Assembly: GCA_013180625.2 (NCBI GenBank)
Contig: SNVD02010473.1
Location: 372,001-436,000, forward strand
Length of the DNA: 64,000 bases
Direction: 5' to 3'
Source of the DNA: Boswellia sacra
Taxonomy: Eukaryota; Streptophyta; Magnoliopsida; Sapindales; Burseraceae
Each line of letters begins with the position of its first letter. Position 1 is the first letter of the stretch. The notes below the pieces were generated by a model. It was not told where the DNA came from and searched no databases. It saw only the letters and a program-made list of their open reading frames with translations. The translations under genes were made by a program, and so were the position numbers. Shown here in pieces: positions 22,387 through 33,491 of this stretch.

Positions 22387-23137
22387 ATGTGTCACAAATC
22401 CACGACTAAGCCATTGGATATTAAACCGCCAAATCGTCATATACGTACTCTATTGTATATCAACGAAAAGGAGGCCATAGAAGACTTACATACATTAATT
22501 AGTGTCTCTAGTGATGGTAAACTTACTTTATTTTATTTTATATATTCTATTCTTATTTATTTTAACACTCATTATGCACTTATACATGAACACAACATCT
22601 CCTCACTTGAGACCCTTATCTCTGAAGTTTTCCTTCACTACTGCCATCAAGCCACCAAATAATAAAGACTCAAGGAAAGTTTTGACTCAACTTGGAAATC
22701 ACATTCATAGTGGTATCCTCATTGAAACTATGTATCCCTTAAGTGCTAAAATAGAAAAACTCATGGCGTTCAATTTTCTTGTAGAAACAACTGACATACT
22801 AGAAGAAGTTTTCCAAGCTAAAGGAGATTGATTTCACTGCTTGGTGCAAACTAATTGCTTTTCCTATCAAGAACCTAATTGTCTCAAGGCTTGTATCGCA
22901 TTCTTCACTTTACACCATACCTTTATTAGTATAAAAACAAATAAGATGCTTTTGGCAGGGGGTGATGCATGTTAGAGGCTATCGGTGTTGGTTTTGATGT
23001 GGAGTTTTTGAAACACCATCTAAATAAATGTGCACAACTTATTACTGGATATGAGAAAAAGATTATTGAACTTGCTCTTTTGATCTGGAAGTCCAAAAAG
23101 CCAAAAATGACCTTGCCACAACCCAACCTTATGTGAC
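22387..23137 (+). pseudogene. unassigned coding-like fragments
   Basis: Three open stretches look protein-like, not random. 22387-22515 ends at a plausible donor (GTGATG|GTAAAC). 22640-22831 has a balanced composition (ILIETMYPLSAKIEKLMAFN ending VFQAKGD). 22979-23137 reads IGVGFDVEFLKHHLNKCAQL and ends in a stop. They lie in order on the plus strand and may be exons of one decayed plant gene. No start-to-end frame can be built, and I do not recognise the family. Function unknown. Confidence 0.3.
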
Positions 23138-23529
23138 AAGCACGGATGAAAAAAAAAAGATTTCATAACATTATCTTTATACAAAGATACCATTCAAAAA
23201 CCTAAAGCTAAGATATTCCTAGGACGTGGTGGTTTTTTTTTTTTTTTATGCTTTGATATCCAAAATGCTACATTGACTACTTATTCCATTTTTTTTTACC
23301 TTATGTTTCAATCGTAGTCTCATTTCATTAGTAATATTTAGGAAATAATAATCAATGCTTTGTAATTCAATAGTTGCATTAAACACAAAATAATGCAAAG
23401 ATAGCACACCTTGTTATTTTTTTTTTAATAAATCTTTGCTTGATTCTTTCCTTCGTCATTGCTTATGAACTACCATAGTTGTTCTGTTAAGTTTTTATGA
23501 CCTTGTGACTAATCATCTTATCTAAACCG

Positions 23530-23830
23530 TAATGTCGCCCTTGTTTTACAGTGTAATGAACTGTAACAGATAATATTTTCTTATTTTAACAACACTGTTT
23601 CTTACTATGGTAGTATAGTTTCACACTGTAGCAATTATGGCAATACTATTTCACTCCAGCAACATTATTTCACATTATAAAAGTTATGTTTTGCACTGCA
23701 GAAATACTGTTTACATTATAATAGCACTGTTTCAAGTTGTAGCGATATTGCTTCGTATTGCAGCAATATTTCTTTTACTATAGCCATTGTTCCACATCTT
23801 AAAAGGTATTGTTTTATACAATAACAAATA
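23530..23830. repeat. degenerate short tandem repeat, about 28-30 bp period
   Basis: Variants of GCAATA(C/T)T(G/A)TTTCAC(A/T)(T/C)T(G/A)TA recur about ten times (for example 23599, 23629, 23655, 23708, 23749). Copies are heavily diverged. The array stands just before the 62-bp array and differs from it in sequence. Confidence 0.6.
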
Positions 23831-23929
23831 CCTTTAACACTTTTTTTTTAAAGCATTCCAATAATACTCTATATAGTTTGAAGAATATAAAACTCAATTT
23901 AAATATTCTTATAATAATTTTGGATAAGT

Positions 23930-25640
23930 TAGAAATATAGTATCAACAACACTTTTTGCACTATATAACGTACCTTTGGAAAACTTTCAATTGTAAGATA
24001 AGAAAACCTCTGATACTATATGATATATCATTGGAAAAGCTCCAACTATAAACATAATACAGGAAATGCTAAGCTTTATAACGTGTCAATGGAAAAACTA
24101 CGGTTATGATCATTATAATACAGGAAAAGCTCTTAAAAACTTTATAACTTACTATTGGAAGAGTTTCAACGATAAATACAATGTAGGAAAGACTATTTAT
24201 ACTTTATAACATATTATTGGAGAAGCTCCAATTATCAACATAGTGTAAGAAACGGTCCTTGTACTCTATAATAAATAATTGGAAAAGCTCTAATTATAAA
24301 CACAGTATAGGAAACGCTCGTTACACTTTATAACATAGCATTAAAAAAACTTTAATTATAAACATAGTATAGGAAACACTCCTCATACTCTAGAAAATCA
24401 TTGGAAAAACTCCAATCATAAAGATAATGCAGGAAACTATTGGAAAAGCTCCAATTATAAATATAGTGTAGGAAACGCTCCTCATACTTTGTAATAACTC
24501 ATTGGCAAAGCTTTAATAAAAACATAGTGTGAGAAACACTCCTTTCACTTTATAACATATCATTGGAAAAGCTCCAAGTATAAACATAATGCAGGAAATG
24601 TTCATTATACTTTATAAGAAATAATTGCAAAACCTTCGATTATAAATTTAATGTAGGAAATGTTCCTTACACTTTATAACATACCATTGGAAAAGCTCCA
24701 ATTATAAATATAGTATCGAAAACACTCTTTATACTTTATAATAAATTATTGGAAAAGCTCCAATTATAAATATAATGTAGGAAACACTTCATACACTTTA
24801 TAATATATCATTGGAAAAGCTCTAATTATAAACATAATGTAGGAAATACTCCTTACACTTTATAACAAATCATTGGAAAACCTCAAATTACAAATATAAT
24901 GTAGGAAACACTGCTTATACTTTATAACATATTATTGAAGAAGCTTCAATTATAAATATAATATAGGAAACTCTCATTATACTTTATAATAAATCATTGG
25001 AAAAGCTCCAACTATAAATATAGTGTAGGAAACGCTCGTTGTATTTTATAACATATCATTGAAAAAGCTCCAATTATAAACATAATGTAGGAAATGCTTC
25101 TTACACGTTATAACAAATCATTAGAAAACCTCTCGTTATAAATATAATGTAGGAAACGCTCCTAACATTTTATAACATATCATTGAAAAAGCTCCAATTA
25201 TAAACATAGTACCAGAAACACTCTTTATATTCTATAATAAATTATTGAAAAAACTCCAATTATAAACGTAGTGTGAGAAGCGCTCCTTATACTTTATATA
25301 ACATATCATTGTAAAAGCTCCAATTATAAATATAATGTAGGAAATGCTCCTTATACTTTATACCAAATCATTGGAAAACCTTCAATTATAAATGTAATGC
25401 AAGAAACACTCCTTATACTTTATAACATATCATTGGAAAAGCTTTAATTATAAACATTGTACAGGAAACGCTCCTTATACTTTATAATAAATCATTGAAA
25501 AAGTTTCAGTTATAAACATAATGTAGGAAATGCTCCTTTCACTTTATAACATATCATTGGAAAAGCTTCAATTATAAACATAAAGTAGGAAATGCTATAG
25601 ACACTTTATAACAAATCATTGAAAAACCTCCTATTACAAT
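23930..25640. repeat. tandem array, 62-bp unit, about 27 degenerate copies
   Basis: The unit contains TAGGAAACGCTCCTTATACT, then TTATAACATATCATTGGAAA, then AGCTCCAATTATAAACATA. The landmark GAAAC recurs at 24311, 24373, 24433, 24472 (a truncated unit), 24533, 24595 and 24657, giving steps of 60-62 bp apart from one of 39. Unit-to-unit identity is roughly 75-90%. The array stops about 190 bp from the end of the decayed gypsy pol (about 25830), on its 3' side. Confidence 0.9.
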
Positions 25641-25829
25641 AGTCTTATTATTATTCATATGAAAGTATTTATAAAAGAACTTCAATTTTTTTGCTGAATA
25701 ATATAACCTTCATTGTCCAAAAGAAAAAAAATTGATTTCTTTTCATACCATGCCACAAAAAAAATTTGTTATTTTTCAAAAGTATCTTAAACAATTATTA
25801 GATGTAAAAAAAAGACATGAAAAAAATCA

Positions 25830-27686
25830 CCCATAGTAACGCTTCAACCATTTTCCATTGATAAAATCGTGAAGTATATCTCCTTCCACAGTAGCCAATT
25901 TAAAATACCCACTATCATAGGCTTCTCTTACTATGAAAAGGCTTTTCTATTGTGGTGCAAATTTTAAAGGAGGCAATACTTGTTTTCTCACATAACTGGC
26001 TACCTTTAACACCAAATCTCTTTGCTTAATTTTCCTATCTCATATTCTTTGCTATAAGATTTACTCAATCTTCTCCTATATAATGCCACACAATGATATG
26101 CTCGCTTCCTCATCTCATTAACTCCATCCAACTCAACCATGCAGGATTTTCCTTTGGCTTTAGTTTGCTTACCATAATTTTGTTTTCCTCATTCATAATA
26201 CAAGAACTCTTACTGTAGGTACTACTATTTCAATCAGTGATACCGGCTCTGCTCTATATACTAAAGAATATAGAGAAAAACATGTTGTTGTTCGGGATAA
26301 AATCCTGTAAGCCCAAAGTGCGTCAGCCAAACGAGCACTCAAATCAATCCCATACTCTTACACCATTTTGTTAAGTTTTTTTAATCAATATTTTATTGCT
26401 GGCCTCAACCTACCAATCACCTTAGGGGTAATAAGGAGTTAACCTTTGATACTTAAATTCATATATGTTAAGAGTAGCAAAAACTTGCTTATTCACAAAA
26501 GAAGTTCCATTATTATTAACAATCTTAAATGGTATTCCAAATCATCAAATTATGTTTTCTCTAAATTGGAAATAACTCATTTTATAGCTTTTTTCAAAGG
26601 CACTATTTTTACCCACTTTCTAAATACTTAGTAACTGTCAAGATCCATATATACCCACTTGTCCGAGGATAAATTGGTCCGATCAAATTAAGCATCCAAT
26701 TATGGAAATGCCAAGGAGGACTCATATCTTGCAAAGTAGTCGAAGGTATATGTTATAGATTCATAAAATCTAACATGTATGACACTTCTTTATAAAGTCT
26801 TTAGCTTTTGCTTCATTCTCAAGCAGTAATATCCCAATTTCAATGACCTTTCGTATAACTTCTTCCTCCCTTGACTTACTCCACATTCCCCTACATGGAT
26901 CTCCTGCAGCACTTTCTAAGCTTCAATAAAACTCAAATATCTTAGACCTTTTTCAAAAAAACACTTTCTTGAACAATACTCCATCCTTTATGAAATATTT
27001 TTTAGTTGTCCATTTAAGTTTATGAGCTTCTTTGCGACTTGCTGGTGGCAAACCCTCTGAAATATACTTAACATATGACAATCTCCAATCCTCTATTGAT
27101 GTTATTACAAATACCATATTTTCACTTTCTTGTTTCTTACATTGTTTGCAAGCCATTTGAATAAAATTTGCCTGACTTTTCTTCTTAGGCCAATAATATC
27201 CCATATGATATATTTGCCTATACTGGGAGATCATAACCCACACACATCTTGGTGTAACTCTAGTAATAACGTCTTACCCTTATTTTCTTTAACACACTTG
27301 CCAATACTCCTTCTAGCAGTCTTCTATTCCTTTATTAGTTCTCTCTAATCTTTCACCATCGCTTACTTATTCCTACTCTTTATCTCTACCTCCGTTATTA
27401 GAATATCCCTGTTAAAAACAACAACATTCATGGCTTTATTCTCAATTTCCAATTTGGAATTGAAGGTTACTAATGCATCCATATATCTATTACTTTTTCC
27501 TCTAATATGCTCAATAAAAAAGGCCATCAAATTCACCAAGTAATTGTTGAGCTAATGTACAATAAAGAGATAAAGCAGGCTTTTTAATCGAAAATTTCTC
27601 CTTTAATTGACTTATCACCAAATTCGAATCTCCAATTAGTTTAATTCTCTTATCACCCATTTTTAATGTGACTATCCATTTAATAT
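25830..27686 (-). pseudogene. Ty3/gypsy (Tat-type) pol remnant: RNase H end, integrase and C-terminus
   Basis: Read on the minus strand. 27738-27511 matches a second, retroviral-like RNase H (IGDSNLVISQLKEKF). 27243-26953 is the linker before integrase (DWRLSYVKYISEGLPPASRK). Around 26720-26590 the integrase core reads PPWHFHNWMLNLIGPIYPRT. Around 26530-26450 it reads NNGTSFVNKQVFATL. The polyprotein end near 25830 reads EGDILHDFINGKWLKRYYG. Stops and frame changes are frequent, so this is dead. Presence of this extra RNase H and of a long repeat array after pol fits the Tat group of gypsy elements. The upstream half of the same pol lies at 29340-30880. Confidence 0.8.
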
Positions 27687-29315
27687 TGTTAGGAATCCGC
27701 CCTAATAGTATGAATGTTTTTCTAGAATTTGTAAACATTGTTATTATAAATTAATAAAATCTTATTATATATATTTACCCAATATGATTGTATTAATGAC
27801 TAAAGTTTTCAGAGCTTACACATTGATAAAGTTTTTGTTTATATGAGATATAAATGAGACATAAAACTTTATCACAACTCAAAACTAGTTCACAACCTAT
27901 CAATAAAAGGTGGGTGCTTTATTTGGATAAGATTGTTGTGTTGTTCATCATCAATGGGGAAGTGATAAGTCTCTAACCGTTCGAAGTCGAGACTTCAAGA
28001 CAAAGACACTTGTGCATGATGAATTCATTGAATACGGACCATGTAGAAATTATTCATTTGATGGAAATATTATAATCAGATGTAAATTTTTACGCCTGAG
28101 CACTAAAGGCATTCCTACCTTAATCGTGAGTGGGTAGTACATTTTTAGTATATAAGTTATGGTCTTTGACTAGAAAAAAAAGTGCGACTTACAAGAGAAA
28201 CTTTAATATTTTGCCTAGTTGGGATTGTAGATCTATATCATAATAGACACTATACCATAAATACAGAATTTATGACTCATAAAAGATTGCAAAGTACCAC
28301 CTTGATAATTTTACAAGATTTTAAATGATAAAACTTTGATCAAGTGTTTAATGAATGATGTTAATTAAACTATAATTTATGTTAATAAATCTTAAATCAT
28401 TTAAATGATGTAAAATTGGTATTAAGGAATCAAGACATAATCGAAATAGTAAAACAATAAATTATACCTCGTTCCAATTATTAGTATTCCATGAAGAATA
28501 ATCATGTAAACATGTTTCTCAACAGATAGGACTTAAGGAAATAATTTAATCAGATTAAACTATTAAGCTTTTTATAAAGAGTATTTAATTTAAAAGTGCA
28601 ACTTTGGGCTTATAGTGGAATAGGTCAAAGTTAATAGGTAAGGCCTACTACAATTATAAGATAATGGGGTCTTAAGTCAAAGCTATTGGAGTTAATTAAA
28701 TATGTTCATTATAGGTCTCCTGGCTAGCTGATTTTAAAATTATCTGAATAAGGTCTAGACTATGAGAAATAAAATATTTAGTTTAATTGGGTTTATTAGA
28801 TAACAAAACTCAAGTATTAAATTAAATAAGTAATTAGTGGATTAGTTATTGGGCCTATTATTGATTAATGTAATTAATTATATAATTGGATTAATTAAAA
28901 GGTTAATTAAATAAGGCTTATACTTGGGTTGGACCCTAAAAGCCTTAAAAGTCCAAGTAGGGTTTATATGAGATAAAGCCCTAATGAACCTAGTTCATTA
29001 GTCAATATCAAGAAAATACAAGAGGACATATATAAGGGGAACTAGGGTTTTTCATGTAAAGACATAAGTGTGCCTCACTTTGAAAAATGTGAAACAACCT
29101 CCTCTGTCTTGTGAAAAAAGTCAACTGCTCGAGGGGTATATATGAGTAACGTTTCAACTTCCCTTTTGTCCTTTGACATTTTTCTTATGTTCTCAGGTAC
29201 AATCCACTATAGATAGACGTCTACTCGTCTTCTTCGAGCAACTTTTAGACATACCCTAGAAAAAACTTGTAAAGAAAGCAAACAAAAAATTTTGAAGCCT
29301 GTAGTCACAAGATTC
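27687..29315 (+). mobile_element. LTR-like insertion within the gypsy pol remnant
   Basis: Gypsy RNase H homology stops at about 29345 and resumes at 27686, so about 1.6 kb was inserted. The inserted DNA starts TGTTAGGAATCC, a common start of plant LTRs. It ends near TAGTCACA, followed by GAGTATCAGAG, which resembles an initiator-Met-tRNA primer-binding site (TGGTATCAGAG). This suggests one LTR plus the first bases of the interior, the rest being lost. No coding sequence is visible. I could not define a target-site duplication. Confidence 0.45.
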
Positions 29316-29339
29316 GAGTATCAGAGTCATTTCCACATC

Positions 29340-30880
29340 ATTGAATGGTTCAATTTTCCTCTAAGCTCCTTCCTACAAATGCTGCCTCATACTCTGTAAT
29401 ATTGTTTGCACAAGGAAAAGTTAATTTGAAAGAATAGGTAGTAGTTATTCTAGCAAGATTTATAAGTACCAAACCAACTTCTCCAGCTTTACAAATAGTA
29501 GAGCCATCGAAATATAACTCCTAAACTTCAATTTATACAGAAGATACACAAACTTGCTCTGGTAAATCTCTAAGTATTTCTTCTGTTAAAGAGAACACTT
29601 GTTGCTCGTAAAAAAAGTTACCATATCAATAATTGCTTATCTTTTTATAGCATCGGGATTGACACATGTTATATCAAACTCTGAAAGTTATAACAACCAT
29701 CAGCTAATCTTCCTGATAATGATGGCTTTAGCAATGAATACTTTTTAGAGTCGGCTTTTATCATCAAATGAAGTCCATAAGCTAAGAAATAATGACGAAG
29801 TCTCGATGACACATATACCAATGCTAGACCCAAATACTCTATCTTAGAATAACCAGCTTCAGTATTAGATATTTGCCCACTTACATAATATATTAGCCAC
29901 TCTTGCTTAGACTTATTTTCTTATGCCAAGAGTACACCAATAGTTACAAGAGTAGCAGCTAAATATATCCTCAATAGCCTTTCTCTTGCCTGTGCTTTCA
30001 TAGTTGGTAACTTGTTTAAGACCAGTTGAACTTCTTTCATACATGCTCTGATGTTTCCCTGTCCATTGAAATTTAACATTCTTCTTAACAAAGGTGCATA
30101 AGTTGATATAGTGCAACCAATCCTAGGATGAATCTAATTTTATGTATGATAATTTTTTTTATCAAACTCTTCAATTCCCTCTAATAATGCGGTAGAGGTA
30201 TTGCATTATTTGTTATGATTTCTCTAGATTTATGTGAATCCATCTTTGATGTATCAGAAAATCTAGGGACTTTCCTGCAAACACTCTAAAAACGTACTTT
30301 TTGAGATTCATTTTCAAATTGTATTTGCGACATCATTCAAACACCTTTTCCATAATATTCTAATGCTTCTCTGTAACCTGAGATTTATCCATCAAATCAT
30401 TCACATAATCTTCTATCTCTCTTCCCATCATGTCATGAAATATCGTAGTCATAGCTCATTGATAAGTGGCATTAGCATTTTTAAACCCAAATGGCATGAC
30501 AGTATAGTAGAAATTTCCAACTGGTGTATGAAAAGTTACTTCTCTACATCCTTAGAAGCCATCTTAATTTGATTGTATCCACTAAAACCATCCATAAACG
30601 ATAACATGCCGTGTCCAAAAGTGGAATCAATAAAAATATCCATATTAGGCAAAGGAAATTCATCTTTTGGACATACCTTATTAAGATCCCTAAAATCAAC
30701 ACACCTTGATTTATCCATTCTTTTTCTTTTCAGGGACTATTTTTGCTAACTACATAGGGTGCTTAATTGGTTTTATAAAACCAGTTGCTATATTTTTTTC
30801 TATTTCTACTTTGATTTGCTTCTCCACATTAGGATGGAAATTACCCTTTGTTGCTTGATTAGTTTGGCCCCTAGTTAAAT
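29340..30880 (-). pseudogene. Ty3/gypsy (Tat-type) pol remnant: reverse transcriptase and start of RNase H
   Basis: Minus strand, 5' part of the pol seen at 25830-27686. 30870-30720 gives the pre-RT segment (FHPNVEKQIKVEIEKNI). 30718-30536 gives RT (CVDFRDLNKVCPKDEFPLPN; SFMDGFSGYNQIKM). About 30535-30380 continues with FHTPVGNFYYTVMPFGFKNA and the catalytic box as YVND in place of YVDD. About 29520-29345 is the start of the second RNase H (DGSTICKAG; CANNITEYEAAFVG). Several in-frame stops and a substituted catalytic Asp show it is inactive. Confidence 0.82.
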
Positions 30881-31430
30881 ATTCAATGCATGACATACCA
30901 TTTCAGGATGAAGACTTGGCGTATCTTGATAACTCCAGGCAAAATTATCATCAAATTGTTTCAACAATTCATTACTTTCTTTCAAAGATAGCATAAAGCT
31001 AATTGAAACATGTTTTTTTTTTCCATTAGTTCATTACTCAAATCCACCATTTCTAGCTCTTTTACCACAATTGAAGAACCATCTTACATGTATTTCAGAG
31101 TTATTGTTATTTTTTTTCCTCCATTTTCCTTTACCTGCCTCCACATTACACTAGTACATATAGTCATTTTCCATATTTTTTATCAATAGGACTTCCACAC
31201 ACCAAATGATCGAGCCCTTCACACCATTATAAATGGTATATCACTGTCTCCATTGGGCAATAACTTTATGATACAATAAAGTTGTTTAAAAAACTCTTAA
31301 TAAATAGAATCTTGCCTTCTTTTCTAGCTCAAAACATTTCACAAATCTTCTTTACCTTTCTCAACCTCTTTTTTACAAGATAGATGAGGATTACCTTTGT
31401 GTTACTTACCTCTTCCCTTGCATTCATATA
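30881..31430. other. upstream flank of the gypsy remnant
   Basis: Presumably the decayed protease or spacer part of the same minus-strand element, but no motif could be recognised. T-rich with many stops. Confidence 0.35.
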
Positions 31431-31439
31431 TTAAATATA

Positions 31440-31740
31440 TGAAATATCATTAAAAACGGTAACAACACATCATATTTGAGAAATAACAAACAATAATAAT
31501 TAAAAATTGTAATACTATTTCTAAAAGAAAATAGCAAACAATAATAACTTTTAAAAGTAACAATTTCACAAAAAAATGGTAGTTTAAATGGTTGTTTTGA
31601 AAATTTTATTTTGTGAAATTTTTACTTTTAAAGGTTATACTAAATAATTATCCTTTAGAAATGGTAGTATAATTTTTAATTATTATAGTTTGTTATTTCT
31701 CAAATATGACGTGTTGTCATAATTTTTGATGATATTTAAT
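31440..31740. mobile_element. palindromic MITE (about 300 bp)
   Basis: The left arm (AATATCATTAAAAA at 31443; CATATTTGAGAAATAACAAA at 31470; AGTAACAATTTCAC at 31556) is matched inverted on the right (GTGAAATTTTTACTTTTAAA; TTTGTTATTTCTCAAATATG; GATGATATTT ending 31737). Arms are about 125 bp and roughly 85% alike, with a loop near 31575-31610. No coding capacity. The fold-back shape is typical of MITEs. Confidence 0.8.
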
Positions 31741-31765
31741 AAATTGAGTCAAAAATTTTCTTTGT

Positions 31766-31860
31766 TAAAGGTTTAGCCTAGTGGTTTTAACTCTTTTCCT
31801 TCTCATGTATAACCCAAGTTGGAGTCTTGCCACCCATCTCTCTTTTTAATTTATTGAATA
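31766..31860 (+). mobile_element. possible tRNA-derived SINE head
   Basis: TTTAGCCTAGTGGTT fits the RNA polymerase III A box (TRGYNNARNGG). About 35 bp later GTTGGAGTCTTG partly fits the B box (GTTCGANTC). No clear 3' tail or target-site duplication was found, so this may be a truncated SINE or chance. Confidence 0.3.
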
Positions 31861-32187
31861 AGACAAATAAGTGCAGAGACAAATGTGCCCTTATTGACTA
31901 ATGAATTGAAAATAATTTGAAAAATATGAGGTCTTTATGTTACTTCGCTGAAAGGTGGAAGGAGAGTGTTATTTCGCCTAAACTACAGGGCGGCAATTTA
32001 ATTACTCTAAAAATGGAGGCTTAAGAGTTAAAAAAAGGGACTGAATAAAACATATCTAAATTTTAATATTTCAAATAATAAGATTTACTATTTTCTTTAA
32101 TCGTTTTAGACCACAAGCCCACAATTAAACCTCTTTAATGGCTCAGGCCTATTTATCTAAACTAAAAAACGAAAATGATCATCAACA

Positions 32188-32273
32188 CTGCAAAAATAAA
32201 AAATAAAAAATTAAGACCTCTTACTAGTAAAATTACATGACAAATTATACAATATACAATATTTGAACTTGAG
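32188..32273. repeat. repeat shared with 22066-22145, interrupted by a MITE
   Basis: GCAAAAATAAAAAATAAAAA, CCTCTTACTAGTAAAA and TTATACAATAT match 22066-22145. A palindromic MITE follows at 32274, and TATGAACTTATA resumes at 32474, as in the left copy. The MITE therefore probably inserted into this copy of the repeat. Confidence 0.45.
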
Positions 32274-32469
32274 TAATGCTAGGTAAACAACTAAGTTATG
32301 TAACCTCACTCATACAACCTGACATGGCACAAATTAACTGAGTGGGTAAAAATGTAAAATGAATTAACTAATTTTTAATAAATAAAATATGACTCACACA
32401 TCCAATGACTTTATATTATGTCAAGTTGTATAGACTAGGTTATACAACTTAATTGTATGCCTAATATTA
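32274..32469. mobile_element. palindromic MITE (about 196 bp)
   Basis: TAATGCTAGGTAAACAACTA at the left pairs with TAATATTAGGCATACAATTA (reverse complement of the right end). Further in, CATACAACCTGACAT pairs with TATACAACTTGACAT. The arms are about 60 bp. No coding frame. Flanks suggest insertion into the repeat at 32188 (compare 22066-22145). Confidence 0.7.
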
Positions 32470-32489
32470 TTGATATGAACTTATATTTT

Positions 32490-33491
32490 GAAGTAGAATA
32501 TATTGAGAAGAGTATAACCGATTCTTCGTACATTTAAAAAATAAAAAAAAATAAAAAAATCAAACAAAACACAAAACCCCAAAACTTTGTCATTTTACTT
32601 ATTCCCCCTATTGAAAAAGAAGTGATCATCAAGCAAGCATGCACTAAAATTCTTTACTATGAACGAGGTGAGCGTGGAAAAGGTAGCTACTTGAATGGCA
32701 CTTGAAGTTGCAGTAGATAAATTAGACTAGTATTGATATTATTATTTTATATAATGAAACTGAAACTTGACAAGATAAAGGAAACCTAGGCAGTAGTAGA
32801 GGCAGTGTGGAGTGAGAAGTATCAAAAATAGTAAAGAATAGAAAAAGGTATGGAGATAAGAATGTATGTCTTTTTAACTTTGGAAGTGTCCCCACTGCCA
32901 AAAACGTAAAATGTCACTTTCTTAGATTCAGATCGGATCCTGCAGCCAGCAAGTAAATGCCCCCCAAACCCACTTATTAGATTTTGTTTTAGTCAGAAAC
33001 AGCGACAACTGAACTCTTCTGTTGCTGTCAATTTTATTTTATTTTTCCTATTTTTAGTCTTTACTACTATTACTATAATTCTTACTTCTTGCAGGGAATG
33101 TAATATGTTTTGGTAGTTTCATTGTTCTGGTGTTCTGTTCTTTTCTGAAGTATATTAATGTTTGTCTTGGATCCATGCAAAGTGACTTCAAAGTCTTATT
33201 GTTATTTTTTCTTTGATTCTCAGGTTCTTTAATGGGTTTGTTCTGATTTAGTTATTGGATTGAGTATTGCAACCGTTTTGTACTGTTTGATCTAAACCTT
33301 TTGGTATCTGGGCATTTGAGTTATTCGATGGGTAATTTTTAATCTTGGTTTTGGGTTTGTGCTTCTATTCACTGTTTGCAATATAACTGCTGTTAGTTTT
33401 TGAGGTTGGCACTTGGGTTTTTTTACTAGTTGTTGCTTAGGAGTGGATATTGAGATGGAATGATGGATACATAGGACTTACTGGCAGGTAA
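32490..33491 (+). other. upstream region and leader of the bZIP gene
   Basis: No coding sequence. The stretch 32990-33480 is T-rich and suits a 5' leader or leader intron; GGCAGGTAAATGG spans the start. No unambiguous TATA box or ABRE (ACGTGGC) was picked out. Confidence 0.4.

Noticed and set aside
23930..25640. CRISPR-like regular repeats
   Set aside because: The 62-bp units are contiguous and degenerate throughout, with no conserved-repeat/unique-spacer pattern, and the genome is a plant.
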